The notes below the pieces were generated by a model, which had not been told where the DNA came from, searched no databases, and worked only from the letters and a program-made list of their open reading frames with translations. This document shows, one piece after another, positions 24,934-33,157 of a DNA stretch of 45,448 bases. The position numbers and the translations under genes are program-made. How positions within the stretch are numbered: the first letter of the stretch is position 1; each line of letters begins with the position of its first letter. The DNA comes from Candidatus Protoclostridium stercorigallinarum (GTDB lineage: Bacteria; Bacillota; Clostridia; Christensenellales; Pumilibacteraceae), in NCBI GenBank assembly GCA_019113275.1, contig DXHS01000058.1, forward strand, positions 1 to 45,448, in the 5' to 3' direction.

Positions 24934-25753
24934 ACTGCGCTCGCTTCTCGAAGACGCGGAATGCGTGCTCATCGGCGGCGGCTCGGGGCTTTCGTCCGCT
25001 GCGGGTCTGACTTATTCGGGAAAACGTTTTACCGCAAATTTCGGCGACTTTATTGCGCTGTATGATCTTACGGATATGTATTCCGCGGGATTTTATCCGT
25101 TCAAAACACAGGAAGAAAAATGGGCTTATTGGTCGAGGCATATCCTGCTCAACCGTTGGCAGCCGTCCGCATTGCCGTTATATAAAACGTTGCTCGGAAT
25201 CGTCGGAGATAAAGATTGTTTCGTTATCACCACAAATGTGGACGCGCAGTTTTATAAGGCGGGTTTCGATCCCGATCGTATCTTTGCCGTGCAGGGCGAT
25301 TACGGAAAACTTCAATGCGCAAAGGGCTGTCACGATACTCTGTACGATAACGAAAGCCTTGTCCGCAGGATGGCTGTGGAGCAACGTGATTGCCGTATCC
25401 CGTCCTCTCTCGTACCGAAGTGCCCCGTGTGCGGGGGAGAAGCGGAAGTCAATATCCGCAAGGATATATACTTCGTGCAGGACAAAGCGTGGTACGAAGC
25501 GGCGCGGCGCTACGAAAGTTTCCGAGACAAAGCGCGCGGCAAAAAGACCGTACTTCTCGAACTCGGCGTCGGCTACAATACTCCGACGATCATACGCTTT
25601 CCCTTTGAGCGTATGGTGTACGAAAACGACGACGTATACCTCGTCCGCGTAAACAGGCAATACGGCGGAGCCATACCCGAAAATGCAGAAAAGACGCTTT
25701 CTTTCGACGAGGATATAAGTCTTGTGTTGAGCGAGCTCTCTCGCCATTCGTAA
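24902..25753 (+). CDS. SIR2 family protein, class M sirtuin-like (SirTM, protein ADP-ribosyltransferase type)
   Basis: VLIGGGSGLSSAAGLTYSG, FVITTNVDAQFYKAGFDPDRIFAVQGDYGKLQC (VQG at the usual His-Gly position), CPVCGG; overlaps the macrodomain gene. Confidence 0.9.
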   Translation: MKENFSDRINKLRSLLEDAECVLIGGGSGLSSAAGLTYSGKRFTANFGDFIALYDLTDMYSAGFYPFKTQEEKWAYWSRHILLNRWQPSALPLYKTLLGIVGDKDCFVITTNVDAQFYKAGFDPDRIFAVQGDYGKLQCAKGCHDTLYDNESLVRRMAVEQRDCRIPSSLVPKCPVCGGEAEVNIRKDIYFVQDKAWYEAARRYESFRDKARGKKTVLLELGVGYNTPTIIRFPFERMVYENDDVYLVRVNRQYGGAIPENAEKTLSFDEDISLVLSELSRHS

Positions 25754-25864
25754 AGCTCCGCCGCGGCGCGGCATTGAAACTTTCGGCTTTGCCATACGAT
25801 CGGACGGGGCGCTATAAACATTATCCGCCTGTCGGGCGGGGGACGGCATAAAAGCTGCGATATA

Positions 25865-25899
25865 AAAACAGCGGAAAGCATTTCGCTTTCCGCTGTTTT
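25865..25899. terminator. Bidirectional terminator
   Basis: AAAACAGCGGAAAGC-atttc-GCTTTCCGCTGTTTT perfect 15-bp stem between convergent genes. Confidence 0.9.
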
Positions 25900-25913
25900 C
25901 GTAAGTTTACGGA

Positions 25914-28900
25914 TCAATCCTCGAAGTCATCCCACTTGTTGTATCTGCGGGTGGCTTCTTTGCGCTCCGCTTCGAGACGCGCTCTCGCGTTCTCTTCGGC
26001 TTTACGCGCGGCTTCTTTCTCTGCCTTTATGCGAGCCTTTTCGGCTTTAGCCGCTTCTATCTCGCGGCGTCTGTCCTCGCTGGGAGTGAAGTCCACGATC
26101 TCGTCCGAGTAACGGTATTCTTCCTCTTCCTCTGCGGACTGCTCTTCGGAGACAGGCTCTTCGACCGCTTCGGTCTGCTCCGCAGGAGCGGCTTCCGCCT
26201 CGACGTCTGTCGTTTCCTCGGCAGGTTGCTCAGTTTCGGCAGGCTGTTCACTCTCTGCCGGCTGCTCTGCATCCGCGGGCTGTTCGCTCTCGGTCGCGGG
26301 AGCTTCGTCCGTGCCCGCAGCTTCATCGCTCTGCTCTTCCGGAGCGGGGGACTGATCGCTCTCGGTCGCTTCGGGTGCGTTTTCCGCATTCGCCGCGGCA
26401 TTCTCGCCTGCAAGCGCTTCCGCTTCGGCGATCGCCTGCATCGTAGCTATACGATCCTCGATATCCTCGTCGAACGCGTCGTAACCGGAAGCCTCGTCCG
26501 CGGTCTCGTTCTCCACAAGCGCTTTATGCTGACGAACGAGCGTGATCTCGCGGTCGTAGGAATGTCTCTCCGAAGGGGAGCGTTCGCCCGATCTCTTCTT
26601 CTTGAGCGCAACGTATCTGACGATCGCCGCGATCACCGCTATCACTATGACTACCGCAAGAACTACGGAGATGTAGATGTACCAGTTGTTGCCGGATGCG
26701 TCCGTCGAACCGATATCTTCGTCTTCGTCCTCCTCTTCGGCGTCGTCCGTCTCGCCGCCCGTATAGTCGGCGATACCTTCGTATTTGCCGGCTGTCGCGC
26801 CGGAGTTCTGTACGCGGTCGTTCGCGTCGTTGAACGTAGTGCTGTCTATCTGAGTGACGGTTATGCCGCTCACGATCATCGTGCCTACCGCGCGCTCGCC
26901 GAGATCCGTGCCGCCGATACCGAAGGCTATCGTTATCGTGCGCGTGGTCGCGTCGGTGCTCGTACTGTCCTCGGTCTCGGAAGGAGCGGTGCCGTCGGTG
27001 TGGATGTAGAGGTCGAACGTTCGGAACACGCCCTCGCCCTTATCGTTCACGGTGCTCTTTATGTCGTCTATATAATATTCGGTCTCGTCGATACCGATGT
27101 ACGCGCCCTTGTAATCCGCGGACGCCTGTTTGACGGGGATGTACACCTGAGCCGTTACGGTAAGACGGTAATACGAATCGCCGTCCAGCGTATAGGTGAC
27201 GTCGCCCGTGACCTCGGAATGAGCCGCGGTCTTGTTCGTTATGACGAGCGCGTCGTCGCTGCTCGTGCCTTCCTTCGTGTAGTTCTCGGGAAGAACTGAG
27301 TCGTCTTTGGACGAGAGATCGTAATAGCCGAACGATACCGCGTCGTCGCTGTCGGCGGCGTTAGACAGTACGGTGCCGAGCGACCAGTTGTAAGAGGTCT
27401 TTACCGCGCCGTCGTCGTAGATGTTGTACGCGCCGCCTATCGTGCTGCCGTATGTGGAGTAGCAGGCGAAGAAGGGGATACGCTTGCTCACGTTGAATAC
27501 GTTCTTATACTCGCGGCAACGGCTCGCGAAGTCCGCGCGCGCGCCGGAGAGGGAAGTCTCGTCGGCTACTTCGTTGCCTTCGTCGTCCGTAGTCATCTCG
27601 TTGAGCTGCGTCATCGTCACTTCGGAAACGTATATCGTACCGGCGGACAGCTTGCTCATGTTACGGTCTTTATCGTACATGCCCAGCCATATCTCCAGCG
27701 AAAGATCGCTGAGGCTGGAATCGCCCGTCTGCACGAAGAAGGTATAAGTCATATATCCGTCTCCGGCGTACAGTGCGAAGGATCCGTCGTTAGTGTCGGT
27801 TATGCGCTGTATGGTAGCGACTTCCTTGTCGCCGCTCTTGAGCACGAGGTTTGCGCCGTAACCGCTTATGTTCTCGACGCGCATCTTTACGTCTATGCGC
27901 TGTACCGTGTTCGCCGAAGCGCTGAAACTTGCGGAAGAGTAACCTACCGCAACGCCGTCCTTATCCGCGGGGAGATCCTCCGCCTTGATCAGGAGCAGAT
28001 TGTCCGCTTTGTTGTCGGGTGCGGTAGCCTTGGGGGTAAGGGGACCTTCGAGATAGCGGTCGGCAGCGCCCGGGACTTTGTACTTGTATGCGGTCATGTC
28101 CGAGGACACGATACCGGCTACGGTATAGTCGAGGTAATCGTCGTTATAGACGTTGGTGCTCATGCCCTTCGTCTCGTCCTTGCCGGCTACGGTGAGGGTC
28201 CAGTTCTCGGGGGAGTATATGTTGGAGTCTCCGTCGGGATCGCCGAACTCGTCGAAGTAGCCGTTGGTTATGGAGTTGTCCGCGGCTTCGCCGTCGAACG
28301 TCACCGTGGTGCCGCTGCTGCTGTTCGTCGAGTACTCGTCGTAGGTGATCTCTTCGATGCGGATGCTGTCGAACATCGCGATGCCCGAGGCGTTTGCGGC
28401 GCTCGTTTCACCGCCCGCGCGCATGCCCAGCCAAAGCTCGATATGCACGTCGTAATCGTTGTACACCGAACCCTGCAGATAGAACACCTGCTCGCTCCAG
28501 CCGTAGCGCATGTCGTCGTCGCCTCCGCTGAGCTGCGTTGCCGCGACCATGAGCTGACCTTTGCCGTTATTGACCTTATCGTTGGGGTCGTTCAGCGGTC
28601 CGCGGTAATCGTCGCCCGCGATCACTATGCCCGCGGGGGATTCGCCCACCGTCTTGACCCATACCGAGAGACGGTAATTGGTGCGGCGCTCTATCGTGAA
28701 GTCGCAGCTCTTGACGCCTCCGGAAGCGGACTTGAAAGTCTCGCTCTTGGCGTCGAAGGTGTTTATCATGAGGATGTTGCCCTTCTCGCCGTCGGGAGAG
28801 TAGGGGATGTCCTCCGCGTTGTCGATGCCGAGTTCTTCGCTCTCCGCGCCGTAAGCGCCGACTTCGGGCTGCACCCCGTAGGACTGCTGCGCGCTGTCCC

Positions 28901-29960
28901 AGCGGGTCATCCTGTTCTCTTCAAAGTCGCCGATTATGTTGGCGGTGAAGTCTGCGTCGCCCTCGGAAAGGATATTGCCGTTTTCGTCAACGGAAAGGAA
29001 CGCGGAATCGTTCTCGTCGTAATACAGCGCGCATCCGTCGTCCGAAAGGGCGTAAGTGCGCTCCTCGAACGGATCGATGAACGTATGCGTATCGTTTATG
29101 TCCGCGACGCGGGAGACGAAAGTATTGTAAGTATACTGTTTCGCCGTGACGTGATCGAACAGCGCCCAGCCGTTGGATTCGTCGGAGATGACGCGGGGCT
29201 CTTCCGAGGAAGAGGAGGGATCGGTGAAGGATACGCTGCTGCCCAGCTGAAGACTGATCGTGATCGAAGGCGCGCTCATCGTGCTCGTCGCGATATATAT
29301 CTTGTATTCCACCCAGCCGTAATGGTTTTCTTTATTTGGAGATATGTCTTTTTCGTTGCAATAGTCGACGGTATCGATATCTTCGATGATGATGTCGTTC
29401 TCCATGCCGGAGACTTTAAGGCTCGCGCCCTGACCGTCGCCGAAGTCGCTCGTTTTCACCCATGCGCTTATCTCGTAGTAGGAGCTTGCGTCGAGAGATA
29501 TGCTCGAAGAGTCGTAGCCGTAAACGATGTCCGCTCCGTCGGAGTTGATGAACAGGGCGTTGGCGTCCGAACCCGCGAACATATTGCTGTCCGAACTGCT
29601 ACCGAATGGAGTGCGTATGACGTCGTCGGCTTCCAGACCGAGGTCTTCGAGAGCGTCGCTGTCAAGCGCCGCGGGATCCAGATCCACGACGCCGGATATG
29701 ACGTTATCTTCGTTTATAACGGATACCGCGTTGCTCGTCCAGCTCGAAGGAGTCATGAGCGTTTCCGAACCCGAAGTTTCGGTGAACTCGCCGTTCGTGA
29801 CGGTCGTCTCTTCCACCATGTCCACAGCCGCCGCTTTTTCCGTGCGGCTTCCCGCCGCGACGGGAAAGAACGCGATCAGCGAAAGCACGAGTGCCGCCGC
29901 AACGATCAGCGCGACGATCGTGAGCGATCTTTTTCTTAACGAATTGATTTTCGATTGCAT
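25914..29960 (-). CDS. Very large secreted, membrane-anchored surface protein with repeated jelly-roll/CBM-like modules and an acidic/coiled cytoplasmic tail
   Basis: N-term SLTIVALIVAAALVLSLIAFFPVAA; repeats such as YYEISAWVKTSDFG / NYRLSVWVKTVGES; TM NWYIYISVVLAVVIVIAVIAAIVRYVALKKKR; tail EQPADAEQPAESEQPAETEQPAEE. Confidence 0.85.
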   Translation of the reverse strand: MQSKINSLRKRSLTIVALIVAAALVLSLIAFFPVAAGSRTEKAAAVDMVEETTVTNGEFTETSGSETLMTPSSWTSNAVSVINEDNVISGVVDLDPAALDSDALEDLGLEADDVIRTPFGSSSDSNMFAGSDANALFINSDGADIVYGYDSSSISLDASSYYEISAWVKTSDFGDGQGASLKVSGMENDIIIEDIDTVDYCNEKDISPNKENHYGWVEYKIYIATSTMSAPSITISLQLGSSVSFTDPSSSSEEPRVISDESNGWALFDHVTAKQYTYNTFVSRVADINDTHTFIDPFEERTYALSDDGCALYYDENDSAFLSVDENGNILSEGDADFTANIIGDFEENRMTRWDSAQQSYGVQPEVGAYGAESEELGIDNAEDIPYSPDGEKGNILMINTFDAKSETFKSASGGVKSCDFTIERRTNYRLSVWVKTVGESPAGIVIAGDDYRGPLNDPNDKVNNGKGQLMVAATQLSGGDDDMRYGWSEQVFYLQGSVYNDYDVHIELWLGMRAGGETSAANASGIAMFDSIRIEEITYDEYSTNSSSGTTVTFDGEAADNSITNGYFDEFGDPDGDSNIYSPENWTLTVAGKDETKGMSTNVYNDDYLDYTVAGIVSSDMTAYKYKVPGAADRYLEGPLTPKATAPDNKADNLLLIKAEDLPADKDGVAVGYSSASFSASANTVQRIDVKMRVENISGYGANLVLKSGDKEVATIQRITDTNDGSFALYAGDGYMTYTFFVQTGDSSLSDLSLEIWLGMYDKDRNMSKLSAGTIYVSEVTMTQLNEMTTDDEGNEVADETSLSGARADFASRCREYKNVFNVSKRIPFFACYSTYGSTIGGAYNIYDDGAVKTSYNWSLGTVLSNAADSDDAVSFGYYDLSSKDDSVLPENYTKEGTSSDDALVITNKTAAHSEVTGDVTYTLDGDSYYRLTVTAQVYIPVKQASADYKGAYIGIDETEYYIDDIKSTVNDKGEGVFRTFDLYIHTDGTAPSETEDSTSTDATTRTITIAFGIGGTDLGERAVGTMIVSGITVTQIDSTTFNDANDRVQNSGATAGKYEGIADYTGGETDDAEEEDEDEDIGSTDASGNNWYIYISVVLAVVIVIAVIAAIVRYVALKKKRSGERSPSERHSYDREITLVRQHKALVENETADEASGYDAFDEDIEDRIATMQAIAEAEALAGENAAANAENAPEATESDQSPAPEEQSDEAAGTDEAPATESEQPADAEQPAESEQPAETEQPAEETTDVEAEAAPAEQTEAVEEPVSEEQSAEEEEEYRYSDEIVDFTPSEDRRREIEAAKAEKARIKAEKEAARKAEENARARLEAERKEATRRYNKWDDFED

Positions 29961-30115
29961 CTGTATAAGCATCCTTAAACGTGAAAACAGCATAAGTTCT
30001 CACCATAGTCAATACTTGTTCTATTATACCGTAATCGCTTTCGATATGCAAACGTTTTTATCCGTAAACACGCAAATTTTTTCCGATTTTTTGCGCATTA
30101 TATTATATATAAATT

Positions 30116-30502
30116 ATGGTAAAAGCGAAGGCGAAGGCAAAAGCGGGAAGGAGAGTGCTCGAGGCGGCGGTAGGGGTCGCGGTCGGCGCGATAAACGGCT
30201 TGCTCGGAGGCGGCGGAGGCATGCTCTGCGTGCCCTTTCTCGAGAATATCCTCGGCGAAGAAGTGAAGGTGAGCCACGCTACCACCGTGCTCGTGATATT
30301 CCCGGTATGTCTTGCCGCCGCCGCGGTGTATACCGCGAAGGGGGAGACGGATCCGCTGTCCGCGCTGCTCGTTGCCGCGGGAGCCGTGGTCGGCGGCGCG
30401 TTGGGTTCCGCCGCTCTTGCGGGCGCTCCGCCCAAAGCGGTGGCGGTCGTGTTTGCGCTCATAGTGGCGGGCGCGGGAGCGTGGACGGTATGGAAGGGCT
30501 GA
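30116..30502 (+). CDS. TauE/SafE family permease, N-terminal-type half protein
   Basis: AVGAINGLLGGGGGMLCVPFLENILGEEVKVSHATTVLVIFPVCLAAAAVY. Confidence 0.8.
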   Translation: MVKAKAKAKAGRRVLEAAVGVAVGAINGLLGGGGGMLCVPFLENILGEEVKVSHATTVLVIFPVCLAAAAVYTAKGETDPLSALLVAAGAVVGGALGSAALAGAPPKAVAVVFALIVAGAGAWTVWKG

Positions 30503-30897
30503 CTCTCGTGCTTGCCGGAGCCGCGGGCGGCGCGCTCGGCGGGATGGGCATGGGAGGCGGCACGCTGCTCATCCCCCTCCTTACTCTCCTTTGCGGATTT
30601 TCCCGTCATGCGGCGCAGGCGATAAATCTCGTCGTGTTCCTGCCGATGTCAGCCGTGAGCCTGTTTTTCCATGCCAAAAACGGCTTGCTGCGCGCGGAGT
30701 ATTTTTTCACCGTCGCGCTCCCTGCGGCGGCGTCGGCGACGGGCGTATCCTTTCTTGCCGTGGCGGCGGACGCGGGGTTGCTCAAAAACGTGTTCGGCGT
30801 ATTCCTTATCGCCGTCGGCGCGATGCAGTTTATCGGCGCGTTTACGAATAAGAAAGATAATGCTTTGCCCGTGCTCGTCGGAAAAACGGACAAATGA
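30490..30897 (+). CDS. TauE/SafE family permease, second half protein
   Basis: AAGGALGGMGMGGGTLLIPLLTLLCGFSRHAAQAINLVVFLPMSAVSLFFHAKNG; overlaps the upstream half in another frame. Confidence 0.8.
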   Translation: MEGLTLVLAGAAGGALGGMGMGGGTLLIPLLTLLCGFSRHAAQAINLVVFLPMSAVSLFFHAKNGLLRAEYFFTVALPAAASATGVSFLAVAADAGLLKNVFGVFLIAVGAMQFIGAFTNKKDNALPVLVGKTDK

Positions 30898-31073
30898 TAT
30901 GCGTCGGTTTGCCGTCGCCCGCGCGCTCAACGCGCGGGCGTTTTTGCATAATCGCGGGCGGCGGAGCATACGTTATACAAACGCGGGCGGGAGGCGTCGC
31001 GATTTTACGCGCCGTTTCGGCAAAAGTTGTCGTTTTCCGCGCGCATTAATCTGTTATCATCGGGGAGTCGGGC

Positions 31074-31844
31074 GTGATGAAGATAGCGATAGCGAGTAAA
31101 CGAACGATAGTGGCGGTGGCGGTGACGGTCGTGCTCATCGCCGCGGCGATAGCGTCGGTAACGGTGACTGACAGCGCCTGCGTGTATCTGGGGCGCAGTC
31201 CGCGTCTTCTGCCGATATATTCGGTGGAGCGCGAAGACAAAGTGGTGGCGCTGACGTTCGACGCGGCATGGGGAGCGGATAAAACGCCGGATATACTCGA
31301 TATCGTGGAGGAATACGACGCATGCGCCACGTTCTTTGCTGTGGGCATGTGGGCGGACAAATATCCCGAGCAGCTGCGCGCGCTTGCCGAAAGCGGACGT
31401 TTCGAGATAGGAACGCACAGCAATACTCATCCCGACATGGGCGGCATGAGCGCGGACGACATAAGTAACGAACTCGGGCTGTCCTGCGACATCATCGAAA
31501 AGGTCACGGGTGACCGCCCGAAACTGTTCAGACCGCCTTACGGCTCGTACAGCGACGTGCTCATACGCACGGCGGAAGAAGAGGGGCTCGTCACCGTGCA
31601 GTGGGATGTGGACACTCTCGACTGGAAGGGACTGAGCGCGGGTGAGATAGCGGGGCGCGTGCTCGGCTCGGTGAGGAACGGCAGCATAGTGCTCATGCAC
31701 AACAACGGCGAGCATACGACGGAAGCCCTTCCGCTGATATTGGACGGGCTGAAGGCGAAAGGATATACGTTCATGACGGTAGGCGACATGATATATACCG
31801 AAGGTTATACCATAGACCATACCGGAAGACAGATAAAGGAGTAA
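31074..31844 (+). CDS. Polysaccharide deacetylase (NodB; PdaB-like)
   Basis: VVALTFDAAWGADKTPDIL, GTHSNTHPDM, FRPPYGSYSDVL, DTLDWKG, GSIVLMHN. Confidence 0.92.
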   Translation: MMKIAIASKRTIVAVAVTVVLIAAAIASVTVTDSACVYLGRSPRLLPIYSVEREDKVVALTFDAAWGADKTPDILDIVEEYDACATFFAVGMWADKYPEQLRALAESGRFEIGTHSNTHPDMGGMSADDISNELGLSCDIIEKVTGDRPKLFRPPYGSYSDVLIRTAEEEGLVTVQWDVDTLDWKGLSAGEIAGRVLGSVRNGSIVLMHNNGEHTTEALPLILDGLKAKGYTFMTVGDMIYTEGYTIDHTGRQIKE

Positions 31845-31848
31845 CGAA

Positions 31849-32541
31849 ATGACAAGCGAAGATCGCAACACGACGAACAAGGTACACCTCTCGGGAGAGA
31901 TAGTCACCGAGCCCGAGCTCACGCACGAGATATGCGGGGAAGGATTTTACGAGTTTTTCCTCAGCGTTCCGCGGCTGAGCGAACAGACGGATATCATCCC
32001 CGTCACCGTGGCGGAACGGCTGCTCTGCGAGATACACCCCAAAGCGGGCGACAGGATAACGGTGGACGGGCAGTTCCGCAGCTACAACAAGATGGCGGAC
32101 GGGCATTCCAAACTCATGCTAACCGTGTTTGTCAAAGAATTGGAAGAAGCGGACGGCTCCGATCCCGGACCGAATACCGTCGAACTGACGGGTTATATCT
32201 GCAAGCCGCCGGTATACCGCACTACTCCGCTTTCGCGCGAGATATGCGATATGCTGCTTGCGGTAAACCGCGCGTTCAACAAATCCGACTACATACCGTG
32301 TATCGCCTGGGGGCGCAACGCCAGGTACTGCAAAACGCTGCCCGTCGGCACGAAACTGCGCGTCGCGGGGCGCGTGCAGTCCCGCCGCTATGTGAAAAAA
32401 CTTTCCGAAGAGGTGTCCGAAACGCGCACGGCTTACGAGATATCCGTCGGGCGTATCGAGCGTGCGGAAGAGGAGAGCGGGGCGGAAGACGTCGCCGCGA
32501 CCACGAGCGAAGACCGCGGCGCCTGCGACGAATTTACTTGA
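31849..32541 (+). CDS. Single-stranded DNA-binding-like protein, two OB-fold segments
   Basis: KVHLSGEIVTEPELTHE...GDRITVDGQFRSY and NTVELTGYICKPPVYRTTPLSREICDMLLAVNRAFNKSDYIPCIAWGRNA...GTKLRVAGRVQSRRY. Confidence 0.75.
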   Translation: MTSEDRNTTNKVHLSGEIVTEPELTHEICGEGFYEFFLSVPRLSEQTDIIPVTVAERLLCEIHPKAGDRITVDGQFRSYNKMADGHSKLMLTVFVKELEEADGSDPGPNTVELTGYICKPPVYRTTPLSREICDMLLAVNRAFNKSDYIPCIAWGRNARYCKTLPVGTKLRVAGRVQSRRYVKKLSEEVSETRTAYEISVGRIERAEEESGAEDVAATTSEDRGACDEFT

Positions 32542-32566
32542 ATGTATCGCAAAACGGTGATATAAT
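32538..32566 (+). promoter_or_regulatory. Promoter immediately upstream of GNAT ORF
   Basis: TTGAAT-17 nt-TATAAT; ATG 9 nt after the -10. Confidence 0.55.
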
Positions 32567-32575
32567 ATACTTATT

Positions 32576-33106
32576 ATGGAAACAACGAGGATCACCGATA
32601 AATGCGCCCTGCTCGACAAGCTGGACGAAATAGGCAAAGAGGCGTTTCCGCCGTCCGAATATGTGGCTCCGTCCTCTTTTCTCGGCGATGACGACGTGGG
32701 CATATACGCTCTCACCGAAGGCGGCGAGGCTGTAGGCTATATGTGCGCGGGGATGTATGCCGAGCTGACGTATCTGTTTTTTCTCGCGGTAGCGCCCGCC
32801 TTCCGTAACGCGGGCAGGGGAGCCGCGGCGATAAAAACGCTCGGAAAGCTGCGCCCAGGCGTACCTGTCGTCGTCGATCCCGAACTTGCGGGCGAGGGGA
32901 TGAGGGATAACGATCTCCGCCTTCGCCGCCGCGGATTTTATCTCCGCAACGGTTTTTATCCGACGGGAAGCGGTATGACGTATAACGGGGAATATTTCGA
33001 ACTTCTTTGCACGGACAGGCATTTCGATATCGATATATTCGTCCGCTCGGTGGAAAAATACCGCGCCCGCGGTTTTGCTCCGCGGTATTTCGAGGTAAAA
33101 GCATAA
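32576..33106 (+). CDS. GNAT-like N-acetyltransferase
   Basis: YLFFLAVAPAFRNAGRGAAAIKTLGKL...RRRGFYLRNGFYPTG. Confidence 0.75.
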   Translation: METTRITDKCALLDKLDEIGKEAFPPSEYVAPSSFLGDDDVGIYALTEGGEAVGYMCAGMYAELTYLFFLAVAPAFRNAGRGAAAIKTLGKLRPGVPVVVDPELAGEGMRDNDLRLRRRGFYLRNGFYPTGSGMTYNGEYFELLCTDRHFDIDIFVRSVEKYRARGFAPRYFEVKA

Positions 33107-33111
33107 AACGG

Positions 33112-33144
33112 AAACGTCCGAAGCGATACCCGCTTCGGACGTTT
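33112..33144. terminator. Bidirectional terminator
   Basis: AAACGTCCGAAGC-gataccc-GCTTCGGACGTTT. Confidence 0.85.
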
Positions 33145-33157
33145 GCAAACGCCGATC

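Noticed and set aside
26140-26330. DNA repeats of the GGCTGTTC/GGCAGGCTG type considered as CRISPR or VNTR
   Set aside because: In-frame with the EQPAE protein repeats; no uniform spacers, so coding low complexity.
28443-29939. 498-aa plus ORF
   Set aside because: Antisense to the large surface protein; codon-shadow composition.
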